A stretch of 64,000 bases of DNA from Luteimonas wenzhouensis (GTDB lineage: Bacteria; Pseudomonadota; Gammaproteobacteria; Xanthomonadales; Xanthomonadaceae). The position numbers and the translations under genes were made by a program. Shown piece by piece: positions 49,168 to 60,965 of the stretch (the stretch's first letter is position 1; each line of letters starts with the position of its first letter). The stretch is from the NCBI RefSeq assembly GCF_007859305.1, contig NZ_VOHE01000008.1:78645-142644 (forward strand). Direction: 5' to 3'. The notes beneath the pieces were generated by a model. That model searched no databases. It saw only the letters and a list, made by a program, of their open reading frames with translations, and was not told the DNA's origin.

Positions 49168-50040
49168 ATGACCGCACGCATCCTCGACGGCAAGCGCATC
49201 GCCGATTCCCTGCTCGACGAACTGCGCCTGCGCGTGGACGCGCGGGTCGCGGCCGGGTTGCCGCGACCGGGCCTGGCGGTGGTGCTGGTGGGCGACGATC
49301 CGGCCTCGCAGTCCTACGTGCGCAACAAGCGCCGCGCGGCGGAGAAGGTCGGCATCCGGGCGTTCGACTTCGACCTCCCGGCCGGGACCAGCGAGGCCGA
49401 GCTCCTGGATCTGGTGGACCGGCTCAACGCCGACCCGGCGGTGCACGGGATCCTGGTGCAGCTGCCGCTGCCGGGGATCTGCGATGCGACCCGCCTGATC
49501 CACCGCATCGATCCGCGCAAGGACGTCGACGGCTTCCATCCCGAGAACGTCGGCCACCTGGCGCTGCGCCAGTTCGGCCTGCGCCCGTGCACGCCGCGCG
49601 GCATCACCACGCTGCTGGCCTACACCGACCGGCCTGTGCGCGGTCGCAGCGCCACGATCGTGGGCGTGAGCAACCACGTCGGCCGGCCGATGGCGCTGGA
49701 GCTGTTGATCGCCGGCTGCACGGTGACCAGCTGCCACAAGTTCACCCCGCCGGAGGTGCTGCGGCGGCACGTGGGCGAAGCCGACATCCTGGTGGTGGCG
49801 GTCGGCCGCCCGGGGCTGATCCCGGGCGACTGGGTGAAGCCTGGCGCGGTGGTGATCGACGTGGGCATCAACCGGCTCGAGGATGGCCGCCTGACCGGCG
49901 ACGTCGAGTTCGAGGCCGCGGCGCGGCGCGCCAGCTGGATCACCCCGGTGCCGGGCGGCGTGGGCCCGATGACGGTGGCCACGCTGATGCAGAACACGAT
50001 CGAAGCGACCGAAGCGCTGGAAGCGATCGCAGCGCCCTGA
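49168..50040 (+). CDS. folD: Methylenetetrahydrofolate dehydrogenase/cyclohydrolase
   Basis: Bifunctional one-carbon enzyme converting 5,10-methylene-THF to 10-formyl-THF. The 290-residue protein has the catalytic-lysine segment [25 protein letters not shown], the [12 protein letters not shown] signature, and the C-terminal [16 protein letters not shown] motif ([17 protein letters not shown]). The ATG at 49168 gives the canonical [11 protein letters not shown] start. Confidence 0.97.
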   Translation: MTARILDGKRIADSLLDELRLRVDARVAAGLPRPGLAVVLVGDDPASQSYVRNKRRAAEKVGIRAFDFDLPAGTSEAELLDLVDRLNADPAVHGILVQLPLPGICDATRLIHRIDPRKDVDGFHPENVGHLALRQFGLRPCTPRGITTLLAYTDRPVRGRSATIVGVSNHVGRPMALELLIAGCTVTSCHKFTPPEVLRRHVGEADILVVAVGRPGLIPGDWVKPGAVVIDVGINRLEDGRLTGDVEFEAAARRASWITPVPGGVGPMTVATLMQNTIEATEALEAIAAP

Positions 50041-50283
50041 CGGCGCCTGAGCCCGCCATCGCGGGGAGGGGACAGAACCGTACCCGCACGAGTTCAAGCG
50101 GGGGAAGGGGCGCACAGTCGTCACCCCTCGCCCCGCTCGCGACACCCGCTCCCTCCCCCGCAAGCGGGGGAGGGTTGGGGTGGGGGCAGTCCGCCGCTTC
50201 GAATCCATTCGATGGACCCATCGCGTTCCGCTGGATCCGGCTCGCAGCGGCTTCACGACAGCCCCGGCAGACTGCGTCCACCT
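50041..50283. other. Intergenic region with REP-like palindrome
   Basis: These 243 bp between folD and the oxidase cluster contain no convincing gene. Their main content is the C-tract/G-tract palindrome at 50151-50174 with G-rich flanks. No promoter for coxB could be called. Confidence 0.5.
50151..50174. repeat. REP-like palindromic element
   Basis: CCCTCCCCCGC-AA-GCGGGGGAGGG, a perfect 11-bp stem, followed by TTGGGGTGGGGG. Short intergenic palindromes of this composition are common in Xanthomonadaceae. Only one copy is visible in this window, so repetition elsewhere is assumed from family knowledge. Confidence 0.6.
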
Positions 50284-51042
50284 GTGCACGGGCCGCGCCT
50301 GCGACGGCCCCGGGAGGGTGGGAACATCGAGTGGCATCGGCGTGCAACCCGGGGCGTGGCCTGCGTGGTGGTGTCCGCGACCGCCTGCGCGGGGCCGCAG
50401 TCGGCGCTGGATCCGGCCGGGCCCGCCGCCGGGGCGATCGCACAGGGCTGGTGGCTCATGGCCACCGGGGCACTCGTCGCCTGGCTGCTGGTGCTCGCGC
50501 TCGCGGCGCTGGCGATGCGCCGCCGCCGCCGCCTGCAGCCGGCGGCGGGACGGCGCCTGATCGTGGCCGGCGGCGTGGTCCTGCCCGCCAGCCTGCTGTC
50601 CGCGCTGCTGGTCTACGGCACGCTTGCCAGCGACCGCATCACCGGTGCGGGCCCGCAGGCCGAGCATCTGGTCCGGGTCACTGCGCGCCAGTGGTACTGG
50701 GAGTTCGAGTACCTCGATGAGGACGGCGGGGTGGTGGCCACCTCGATCGACGAGCTGGCGATGCCGCTGGGCCGGATGGTCGAGTTCCACGTCGACAGCC
50801 AGGACGTCATCCACAGCTTCTGGATCCCGCGCCTGGGCGGCAAGATCGATGCGATCCCCGGCCGCCGAAACGTGCTGCGGCTGCGCGCCGACCGGGCCGG
50901 TCCGATCCGCGGGCAGTGCGCGGAGTTCTGCGGCCTGGAGCATGCGCTGATGGCCTTCGAGGTGAGCGTCCTGGAGCCCGGCGCCTACGCCCGCTGGCTC
51001 GAGGACCGCGCGGGCACCGATGCCGGCGGGGCGGGGCGGTGA
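50284..51042 (+). CDS. coxB: Cytochrome c oxidase subunit II
   Basis: Carries the CuA centre that accepts electrons from cytochrome c. The product of about 252 residues has an export/lipoprotein-like start (VVVSATAC), two membrane helices (about residues 58-80 and 95-120) and a C-terminal cupredoxin domain with WYWEFEY, DVIHSFWIPRL and the CuA signature C-x3-C-x3-H-x2-M (QCAEFCGLEHALM). The start is uncertain: GTG 50284 is taken because GTG 50356 leaves too short a signal; the frame is open to 50212. It overlaps the next gene by 4 bp. Confidence 0.88.
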   Translation: MHGPRLRRPREGGNIEWHRRATRGVACVVVSATACAGPQSALDPAGPAAGAIAQGWWLMATGALVAWLLVLALAALAMRRRRRLQPAAGRRLIVAGGVVLPASLLSALLVYGTLASDRITGAGPQAEHLVRVTARQWYWEFEYLDEDGGVVATSIDELAMPLGRMVEFHVDSQDVIHSFWIPRLGGKIDAIPGRRNVLRLRADRAGPIRGQCAEFCGLEHALMAFEVSVLEPGAYARWLEDRAGTDAGGAGR

Positions 51043-53558
51043 ACGCGGCCGCGTCCGACGACCCCGCGCGCCGCCTGCGGGCGCTGGAGCGGATCTGGGC
51101 CAACGCGCCGGGGCTGCGCGGGCAGCTGACCGCGGTCAACCACGGCACCATCGCGTTGCGCTTCATCGTCACCGGCCTGGCCTTCATGCTGGTGGGCGGC
51201 CTGCTGTCGATGTTCATCCGCCTGCAGCTGGCCTGGTCCGACGCGCAGGTGCTCGATCCGGAGCGCTACGCGCAGTTCGTGACCCTGCACGGCACCACGA
51301 TGATGTTCCTGTTCGCGGTGCCGGTGATGGAAGGCTTCGCGATGTACCTGCTGCCGAAGATGCTCGGCGCGCGCGACCTGCCGTTCCCCCGGCTGAGCGC
51401 GTTCGGCTGGTGGTGCTACCTGTTCGGCGGGTTGTTCCTGTACTCGAGCCTGCTGTTCGACGCCGCGCCCGACGGCGGCTGGTTCATGTACGTGCCGCTC
51501 ACCGACGCCACGTTCTCGCCAGGGAAGGGGCCGGACTTCTGGCTGATCGGCGTGACCTTCGCCGAGATCGCGGCGGTGACCGGGGCGGTGGACCTGATCG
51601 TGGCAGTGCTGCTGACCCGCGCGCCGGGCATGGACATCCGGCGCATGCCGCTGTTCGCCTGGGCGATCCTGGTCACCGCGTTCATGATCGCGCTGGGCTT
51701 TCCGCCGCTGATCCTGGCCAGCCTCCTGCTCGAACTGCAGCGCGCCTTCGGCTTCGTGTTCTTCGACCCGGCGCTGGGCGGCGACCCGCTGCTGTGGCAG
51801 CACCTGTTCTGGCTGTTCGGCCATCCCGAGGTCTACATCATCTTCCTGCCGGCGGCCGGCGTGGTGTCGATGGTGGTGCCGACCTTCGCCCGGCGGCCGG
51901 TGGCGGGCTATGCATGGATCGTGCTGGCGCTGGTGTCCACCGGCTTCCTGAGCTTCGGGCTGTGGGTGCACCACATGTTCGCGGTCGGCATCCCGCTGCT
52001 GGCGCTGGCCTTCTTCAGCGCGGCCAGCATGGCGGTGGCGATCCCGACCTCGATCCAGGTGTTCGCGTGGATCGCCACCCTGTGGTCGGGCCGACCCTGG
52101 CTGCGGCTGCCGATGCTGCACGTCCTGGGCTTCTTCGTGGTGTTCGTGCTCGGCGGGCTGACCGGGGTGATGCTGGCCTTCGTGCCGTTCGACTGGCAGG
52201 CCCACGACACCCACTTCGTGGTCGCGCACCTGCACTACGTGCTGATCGGCGGGCTGATGTTCCCGCTGTTCGCGGGGCTGTACTACTGGCTGCCGCTGGC
52301 CAGCGGGCGGATGCCGTCGGAGCGCCTGGGCCGCACCGCGTTCTGGCTGGTGGTCGTCGGCTTCCACCTGACCTTCGTGCCGATGCACCTCACCGGGCTG
52401 CTGGGGATGCCGCGGCGCGTGTACACCTATTCGCCGTTGCTGGGCGTGGAATGGCTCAACCTGCTGTCCACCGCTGGGGGGTTCGTGCTGGCGGTCGGCA
52501 TCGTTGCGATCCTGTTCGACGTCGGCCTGTGCTTCGTCCATGGCCGACGCGCGCGCGCCAATCCCTGGCGCGCCGGCACCCTGGAATGGGCGGTGCCGAT
52601 GCCGCCGCCGAACTACAACTTCGCATCCGTGCCGGAGGTGGACGACGCCTATCCGCTATGGCGCGACCGCGGCCTGGCCGCGCGCGTGGCGCGCAGCGAT
52701 GGATGGCTCGGCGACCCGGCGCGCGGCCGCCGCGAGCTCCTGGGCACCGGCATCGTCTCCGCGCGCCCGGAGCAGGTGGTGTTCCTGTCGTCCTCGTCCT
52801 GGCTGCCGCTGGCCTGCGCCGGCGTGGTCGCGCTGCTGCTCGCCTGCTTCATCGCCGGCTGGTACCTGGCCGCGGCCGCCTGCCTGGCGCCGCTGCTGGC
52901 GCTGCTGTGCCGTTGGGCCTGGACCACGGGCTGGCCGGGCGCGCCGCGCACGGTGCAGGCGGGCGATGGCGTGGAGCTGCCGTCGCAGTACGCCTGCCGC
53001 AACGCCCCCGGGTGGTGGGCGGTGGTGGTGGCGATGCTGATCCTGGGCTCGCTGTTCGCCTCGCTGGTGTTCGCCTACTTCTACCTGTGGCTGGGCAGCG
53101 ACGGCTGGCCGCCGCGGGGCATGGGCGAGGGCAGCCCCGGCTTCGGGCACTGGCTGGCGCTGGCGATGCTGGCGCTGGCCTGGCTGTGCGGGGCGGTGGG
53201 ATCGGCGGCGCTGGCCGGCGGTGCGAAGCGGCGCCGGCGGATGGTGGTGCCGGCGCTCCTGGCGTCGGTGGCGATGATCGCGTCGGTCGGCGTCGAGCTG
53301 CCGCTGCTGGTGGTCGCGTCCGGCGCTCCGCAGGCGCATGCCTATGCATCAGTGGTCTGGACCCTTGCCGGCTTCTGCGCCGTCCACCTGCTGGTCGCGG
53401 CGCTGCTGTGCGTGCATGTGTGCGCGCGCATCGGGCGGCGGCTGGTCGATGCGGCGCGCCCGCTGGAATGGCGCGTGGCGCACGCCTTCCTGCGCTATGC
53501 GGTGGTGCAGGCCGCGATCGGCTGGGCGGTCATCCACCTGTTCCCGGTGCTGCAATGA
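51039..53558 (+). CDS. Cytochrome c oxidase subunit I fused to subunit III
   Basis: Catalytic subunit of a haem-copper oxidase, 839 residues. Subunit I (about residues 1-560) has the helix-VI motif GHPEVYIIFLPAAG, the CuB histidines WVHHMF, and the haem ligands in HDTHFVVAHLHYV. Subunit III (about residues 590-839) adds further helices, including CRNAPGWWAVVVAMLILGSLFASLVFAYFYLWL. The GTG at 51039 overlaps the subunit II stop. I+III fusions are known in caa3/ba-type oxidases. The full HPEVY motif in helix VI puts it in the A-type family. Confidence 0.92.
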   Translation: MNAAASDDPARRLRALERIWANAPGLRGQLTAVNHGTIALRFIVTGLAFMLVGGLLSMFIRLQLAWSDAQVLDPERYAQFVTLHGTTMMFLFAVPVMEGFAMYLLPKMLGARDLPFPRLSAFGWWCYLFGGLFLYSSLLFDAAPDGGWFMYVPLTDATFSPGKGPDFWLIGVTFAEIAAVTGAVDLIVAVLLTRAPGMDIRRMPLFAWAILVTAFMIALGFPPLILASLLLELQRAFGFVFFDPALGGDPLLWQHLFWLFGHPEVYIIFLPAAGVVSMVVPTFARRPVAGYAWIVLALVSTGFLSFGLWVHHMFAVGIPLLALAFFSAASMAVAIPTSIQVFAWIATLWSGRPWLRLPMLHVLGFFVVFVLGGLTGVMLAFVPFDWQAHDTHFVVAHLHYVLIGGLMFPLFAGLYYWLPLASGRMPSERLGRTAFWLVVVGFHLTFVPMHLTGLLGMPRRVYTYSPLLGVEWLNLLSTAGGFVLAVGIVAILFDVGLCFVHGRRARANPWRAGTLEWAVPMPPPNYNFASVPEVDDAYPLWRDRGLAARVARSDGWLGDPARGRRELLGTGIVSARPEQVVFLSSSSWLPLACAGVVALLLACFIAGWYLAAAACLAPLLALLCRWAWTTGWPGAPRTVQAGDGVELPSQYACRNAPGWWAVVVAMLILGSLFASLVFAYFYLWLGSDGWPPRGMGEGSPGFGHWLALAMLALAWLCGAVGSAALAGGAKRRRRMVVPALLASVAMIASVGVELPLLVVASGAPQAHAYASVVWTLAGFCAVHLLVAALLCVHVCARIGRRLVDAARPLEWRVAHAFLRYAVVQAAIGWAVIHLFPVLQ

Positions 53559-53890
53559 GCGGCCTGTCGCGCCCGCGCCGGTTGAGCTGGATCGCCAGCG
53601 CGTTCCTGGCCTGGGGGCTGCATTTTTTCGTGGTGTATTCGCTGCAGGGGCTGGTGTGCGGGCGCGGCTGGTCGCCGGCCTCGGCCTGGTGGGGGATGGG
53701 CGCGCTGACCGTGGCCGCATTCGCCACCGTGGCCTGGATCGGGCTGCGGGCGCGGCGCGTGGTGGCCGCCGCCGGCGACGACGCGGGCCGCCGTTTCACC
53801 GCGCGCCTGGTGGCGATGCTCTGCGTGCTGGCGCTGGTGGCGATGGGGTTCACCGTGCTGCCGGCGCTGTTGCTGCACCCGTGCGAGTGA
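53555..53890 (+). CDS. Small integral membrane protein of the oxidase cluster
   Basis: A 111-residue protein with three hydrophobic segments (about residues 12-32, 45-63 and 86-106) and no recognised motif. It overlaps the oxidase subunit I/III stop by 4 bp and precedes the DUF2231 gene by 7 bp, so it is part of the operon. It may be a small oxidase subunit or assembly factor, but sequence alone does not show this. Confidence 0.72.
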   Translation: MSGLSRPRRLSWIASAFLAWGLHFFVVYSLQGLVCGRGWSPASAWWGMGALTVAAFATVAWIGLRARRVVAAAGDDAGRRFTARLVAMLCVLALVAMGFTVLPALLLHPCE

Positions 53891-53897
53891 GGTGGCC

Positions 53898-54428
53898 ATG
53901 CGCAGGACGCTGAAGCAGCCGGTTCCCCGGCAACGCAGCCCCACGGTGGAAAGCCGGGTGGCGATCCACCGCCATCCGCTGCACCCGATCGCGGTGGTCT
54001 ACCCGATCGCCTGCCTGACCCTGCTCCTGCCCGCGGACATCGCCTACCTGTGGACCGGGGACGCGTTCTGGGCCGACGTGGCCTGGTGGCTCAACCTGGT
54101 GGGCCTGGCGGGCGGCCTGCTGGCCGCGGTGCTGGGCATCTGCGACATGTTCCTGATCCGCGTGGCGCGGCGCCACGTGTCGGCCTGGAACCACTTCATC
54201 GCCGGGGTGATGCTGCTGGCGCTGGCGGCGGCCGGCGTCTGGCTGCGCTGGCCCGACCCGGCCGCGACCGGGTACTGGGCGCTGCTGCAGTCGGCACCGA
54301 CCGCGGGCATGGTGGGGGTGGTGGGCTGGCTGGGCGGCACGCTCAGCTTCGGCCATGGGATCGGCGTCTACGGCCACCGCGAGCGGGAGGAAGAGCCTGC
54401 GTCCGGCAACGAGGAGCCGGACCCATGA
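53898..54428 (+). CDS. DUF2231-family membrane protein
   Basis: A 176-residue inner-membrane protein with four predicted helices and the DUF2231 hallmark HPLHPIAVVYPIACL near the N-terminus. The family is predicted to bind haem through these histidines, and it occurs near oxidase and cytochrome genes. The ATG at 53898 is used; a GTG two codons upstream is possible. Its last 61 bp overlap the convergent CopD-like gene. Confidence 0.82.
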   Translation: MRRTLKQPVPRQRSPTVESRVAIHRHPLHPIAVVYPIACLTLLLPADIAYLWTGDAFWADVAWWLNLVGLAGGLLAAVLGICDMFLIRVARRHVSAWNHFIAGVMLLALAAAGVWLRWPDPAATGYWALLQSAPTAGMVGVVGWLGGTLSFGHGIGVYGHREREEEPASGNEEPDP

Positions 54429-54886
54429 TCCGCCTCCGCGGATGCCCCGGCGCCCGGCGGCGGCAGGTCGCCGAGCGTGCGCGGCTTGGCGCCGGTGAGG
54501 GCGGCGATCGCCAGCAGCAACAGCAGCGGGGTCCAGCCGAGCACGGCCGGCAGCACGCGGCCGCGGGCCCGCCCCTTGCCCAGCGCGTGCAGGTGGGCGC
54601 CGGACCACAGGTGCACGAGGACCACCAGGGCCACCAGGCACAGTTTGGCCAGCAGCCAGGCGCCGGACTGGGCCCCTGGGATCAGCGACATCCCCAGCGC
54701 GATCGCCAGCACGCCGGCCGGGGTGGCGACGCGGAAGAACAGCCGGTTCGCGACCGGATCGAAGAAGTCGGGCCGCGCCTCGCGGCCGCCGCGGCGGCGC
54801 GTGGCGAACAGCCGCAGCAACAGCAGCAGCCCGGTGAACCAGACCGCCACCGCGGCGATGTGGGCGACCTTGAGCCAGAACAGCAC
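54368..54886 (-). CDS. CopD-family membrane protein
   Basis: A 172-residue inner-membrane protein with four predicted helices, opening LFWLKVAHIAAVAVWFTGLL, the CopD/HemJ-like pattern in which the histidine and the following helix may bind copper or haem. A GTG at 54886 starts right at the conserved segment. It is the only minus-strand gene inside the oxidase cluster and overlaps the convergent DUF2231 gene by 61 bp. Copper delivery to the oxidase is plausible but inferred. Confidence 0.78.
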   Translation of the reverse strand: MLFWLKVAHIAAVAVWFTGLLLLLRLFATRRRGGREARPDFFDPVANRLFFRVATPAGVLAIALGMSLIPGAQSGAWLLAKLCLVALVVLVHLWSGAHLHALGKGRARGRVLPAVLGWTPLLLLLAIAALTGAKPRTLGDLPPPGAGASAEADHGSGSSLPDAGSSSRSRWP

Positions 54887-54916
54887 GTCGTCGGTCCGCG
54901 GCGGGGAGGACGGTCC

Positions 54917-55837
54917 ATGCTGGGGCAGGCAGCGTGCACGGCCCGTGGATCCGTCCGCTGGAGGCGGCCGGCGACGGCGGGGCTGTTGGCCGGCGCGGGT
55001 CCGGCCGTCGCCCACGACGCCGGCCACGGAGTGCCCGGCCTGGCCGAGGCGTGGACGCTCTCGCCGCTGGTGCTGGTGCCGCTGCTGTTGTTCGCCGGAC
55101 TGTACGGGCGCGGGCTGTGGCGCCTGTGGGCCGGGGGCCATGCCGGGCGCGGCATTTCCCGCCCGCAGGCGCTGGCGGCCGCGGCCGGGGTGCTGGCGCT
55201 GCTGCTGGCCACGGTCTGGCCGTTCGACGCGCTGGGCGACTGGTCGCTGGCCGCGCACATGGCCCAGCACATGCTGCTGCTGGCGGTGGCGCCGCCGCTG
55301 CTGCTGGCCGCGCGTCCGCGCGCCGCGCTCGCGGCCGCGCTGCCGGCGGCCGGCGCGCGCGCGCTGCACGCGGTCGCACGGGCCTGCGCGGTGCCCATGC
55401 TGCGTTCGCTGGCCGCGGCGACCCTGGCCAACGTTGCCGTGATGTGGGGCTGGCACCTGCCCGCCGCGCTGGCGCTGGCGCTGGCCAGCGAACCGGTGCA
55501 CTGGCTGATGCACGGCAGCTTCCTGGGCGCCGGACTGTGGCTGTGGACCCTGCTGTGGCAGCGCCTGCGCGACGATGCCAGCGGCGGCGCGCTCGCCGGG
55601 GCCGTGGCGATCGTGGCGGTGATGATGCAGATGGGGTTCCTCGGCGCGCTGCTCACCTTCTCGCGCCGTCCGCTGTACCCGCACTACGCGGCGAGGGCGC
55701 CGGAGCTCGGACTGGACGTGCTGCTGGACCAGCAGCTGGCCGGGCTGGTGATGTGGGTCCCCGCGTGCCTGCCGTACCTGGCCGGGGCGGTGTGGCTGTT
55801 GGCCCGCGAGTTCGCGCGGCCGCGGCGCGCGGGCTAG
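54917..55837 (+). CDS. ctaG: Cytochrome c oxidase assembly factor CtaG (caa3 type)
   Basis: Integral membrane assembly factor of the caa3_CtaG family, 306 residues. Several helices carry conserved histidines: AHMAQHMLLLAVAPPLLL, WGWHLPAALALAL and HWLMHGSFLGAGLWLW. It is thought to help insert copper into the oxidase. The ATG at 54917 is used. It starts 30 bp from the divergent CopD-like gene and closes the oxidase cluster. Confidence 0.9.
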   Translation: MLGQAACTARGSVRWRRPATAGLLAGAGPAVAHDAGHGVPGLAEAWTLSPLVLVPLLLFAGLYGRGLWRLWAGGHAGRGISRPQALAAAAGVLALLLATVWPFDALGDWSLAAHMAQHMLLLAVAPPLLLAARPRAALAAALPAAGARALHAVARACAVPMLRSLAAATLANVAVMWGWHLPAALALALASEPVHWLMHGSFLGAGLWLWTLLWQRLRDDASGGALAGAVAIVAVMMQMGFLGALLTFSRRPLYPHYAARAPELGLDVLLDQQLAGLVMWVPACLPYLAGAVWLLAREFARPRRAG

Positions 55838-55976
55838 GGGCTGGCGACCGGCCGGGCGTCGGCGCCGCGGCCGGGGTGGCGCGGAGCCGTCCGCCGCCGC
55901 CTGCGCAGCGGGGTGGGCCGGGCACTGCCGTGGCGAACGCCGTGGCCGGGCCGCTGCCGGCGTCCCCGCGGCGCGG

Positions 55977-57472
<1,496 letters not shown>

Positions 57473-57481
57473 GGCCGACCG

Positions 57482-57510
57482 AAGGGGAACGGGCACGCCC
57501 GTTCCCCTTT
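57482..57510 (+). terminator. Hairpin between guaB and guaA
   Basis: AAGGGGAACGGGC (57482-57494) pairs with its complement at 57497-57509, then TTC. It may partially terminate guaB transcripts, giving unequal guaB and guaA expression. Confidence 0.6.
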
Positions 57511-57559
57511 CTGCATGGGCCGCCGGCCGCGGCCCGCCACCGCATCGACCGCCGCGTCC

Positions 57560-59125
<1,566 letters not shown>

Positions 59126-59201
59126 CGGGCACTGGCTGGCAATGTCTAGCAACGGCAGGCATTTCGGCTGAGGGTAAAAGAACTTTCCGCTAAGCGATAG
59201 A

Positions 59202-59217
59202 CTGTATGTAAACACAG
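59202..59217. promoter_or_regulatory. LexA (SOS) box upstream of the CR2 transposase
   Basis: CTGT-ATGTAAAC-ACAG fits the enterobacterial LexA consensus CTGT-N8-ACAG; with flanks, 16 of 20 positions match the ideal site. It ends 19 bp before the transposase start codon and overlaps the likely promoter region. Confidence 0.68.
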
Positions 59218-59236
59218 TATTGCAAGGACGCGGAAC

Positions 59237-60730
59237 ATGCCTCATGTGGCGGCCAGGACGGCCAGCCGGGATCGGGATACTGGTCGTTACCAGAGCCACC
59301 GACCCGAGCAAACCCTTCTCTATCAGATCGTTGACGAGTATTACCCGGCATTCGCTGCGCTTATGGCAGAGCAGGGAAAGGAATTGCCGGGCTATGTGCA
59401 ACGGGAATTTGAAGAATTTCTCCAATGCGGGCGGCTGGAGCATGGCTTTCTACGGGTTCGCTGCGAGTCTTGCCACGCCGAGCACCTGGTCGCTTTCAGC
59501 TGTAAGCGTCGCGGTTTCTGCCCGAGCTGTGGGGCGCGGCGGATGGCCGAAAGTGCCGCCTTGCTGGTTGATGAAGTACTGCCTGAACAACCCATGCGTC
59601 AGTGGGTGTTGAGCTTCCCGTTTCAGCTGCGTTTCCTGTTTGCCAGCCGGCCCGAGATCATGGGGTGGGTGCTGGGCATCGTTTACCGCGTCATTGCCAC
59701 GCACCTGGTCAAGAAAGCGGGCCATACCCACCAAGTGGCCAAGACGGGCGCGGTCACCCTGATCCAGCGTTTTGGATCGGCGCTCAATCTGAATGTTCAC
59801 TTCCACATGCTGTTTCTCGACGGTGTGTATGTCGAGCAATCCCACGGCTCAGCGCGTTTCCGCTGGGTCAAGGCGCCGACCAGCCCAGAGCTCACCCAGC
59901 TGACGCACACCATCGCCCACCGGGTGGGTCGCTATCTGGAACGGCAAGGCCTGCTGGAACGGGATGTCGAAAACAGCTATCTGGCCTCGGATGCGGTGGA
60001 TGACGACCCGATGACACCCCTGCTGGGGCACTCGATCACTTACCGTATCGCTGTCGGTTCACAGGCGGGGCGAAAGGTGTTCACTTTGCAAACTCTGCCG
60101 ACCAGTGGTGATCCGTTCGGTGACGGGATTGGCAAGGTAGCCGGGTCCAGCCTGCACGCCGGCGTGGCGGCCAGGGCCGATGAACGCAAGAAGCTCGAAC
60201 GGCTGTGCCGGTACATCAGCCGCCCGGCGGTATCCGAGAAGCGGCTGTCGTTAACACGAGGCGGCAACGTGCGCTACCAGCTCAAGACGCCGTACCGGGA
60301 CGGCACCACGCACGTCATTTTCGAACCATTGGATTTCATTGCAAGGCTGGCCGCCCTGGTACCGAAGCCCAGAGTCAACCTAACCCGCTTCCACGGGGTG
60401 TTCGCACCCAACAGTCGGCACCGGGCGTTGGTCACGCCGGCAAAACGGGGCAGGGGCAACAAGGTCAGGGTGGCTGATGAACCGGCAACACCAGCACAAC
60501 GGCGAGCGTCGATGACATGGGCGCAACGGCTCAAGCGTGTTTTCAATATCGACATCGAGACCTGCAGCGGCTGCGGCGGCGCCATGAAAGTCATCGCCTG
60601 CATTGAAGACCCTATAGTGATCAAGCAGATCCTTGATCACCTGAAGCACAAAGCCGAAACCAGCGGGACCAGGGCGTTACCCGAAAGCCGGGCGCCACCG
60701 GCTGAGCTGCTCCTGGGTCTGTTTGACTGA
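59237..60730 (+). CDS. rcr2: ISCR2/IS91-family transposase (Rcr2)
   Basis: Y1/Y2-HUH-type rolling-circle transposase of 497 residues. The N-terminal zinc-finger cysteines are CESCHAEHLVAF and CPSCGARR. The HUH motif is LNLNVHFHMLFLDGVY. The later YISRPAVSEKRL carries a candidate catalytic tyrosine. The C-terminal CSGCGGAMKVIACIEDP ends in the usual IS91 style. It looks full-length and intact. GC content is clearly below the chromosome. A LexA-type box precedes it. Its orientation away from guaA places oriIS next to glmM-sul2. Confidence 0.93.
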   Translation: MPHVAARTASRDRDTGRYQSHRPEQTLLYQIVDEYYPAFAALMAEQGKELPGYVQREFEEFLQCGRLEHGFLRVRCESCHAEHLVAFSCKRRGFCPSCGARRMAESAALLVDEVLPEQPMRQWVLSFPFQLRFLFASRPEIMGWVLGIVYRVIATHLVKKAGHTHQVAKTGAVTLIQRFGSALNLNVHFHMLFLDGVYVEQSHGSARFRWVKAPTSPELTQLTHTIAHRVGRYLERQGLLERDVENSYLASDAVDDDPMTPLLGHSITYRIAVGSQAGRKVFTLQTLPTSGDPFGDGIGKVAGSSLHAGVAARADERKKLERLCRYISRPAVSEKRLSLTRGGNVRYQLKTPYRDGTTHVIFEPLDFIARLAALVPKPRVNLTRFHGVFAPNSRHRALVTPAKRGRGNKVRVADEPATPAQRRASMTWAQRLKRVFNIDIETCSGCGGAMKVIACIEDPIVIKQILDHLKHKAETSGTRALPESRAPPAELLLGLFD

Positions 60731-60952
60731 CGAGCCTGAAGGCCAACGATACCAATCAAAATGCTGCGTTCACAGCGCCGCGGCAGGGATCCGCCGTGCT
60801 GGTTGTCGGAAAAGGAGCCGCTAGTGGGAAAGAGGAGGGTAAATTTTCAGCGTTGCTGGCTCCCCGTCAGCCGGATTGGGTTGCATCGCAGGGGTGTCGA
60901 AAGAGTCAACTGCGGTCCAAAGCTGTTGGACTTGGGTGAAAAGGGCGTTTAT

Positions 60953-60965
60953 TCTTCCTATACGT
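60953..60965. other. oriIS-like terminus of CR2
   Basis: TCTTCCTATACG at the CR2/glmM junction resembles the end I recall for ISCR1 oriIS (ACTTCCTATACCC). The reading frame of glmM begins to match its family immediately beyond it, which fixes the boundary independently. Confidence 0.6.

Larger units (their letters stand above)
59126..60965 (+). mobile_element. ISCR2 (CR2) element
   Basis: IS91-like rolling-circle element of about 1.84 kb, containing one transposase gene. The right end is placed where glmM similarity begins, just after TCTTCCTATACG, which resembles the CR-element oriIS terminus. The left end is not visible as a repeat and is placed at the guaA stop. CR elements mobilise adjacent DNA by one-ended transposition. 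Confidence 0.82.

Noticed and set aside
50180..50250. tRNA-like TTCGAATCC motif
   Set aside because: No cloverleaf could be folded around it; chance T-loop-like sequence.
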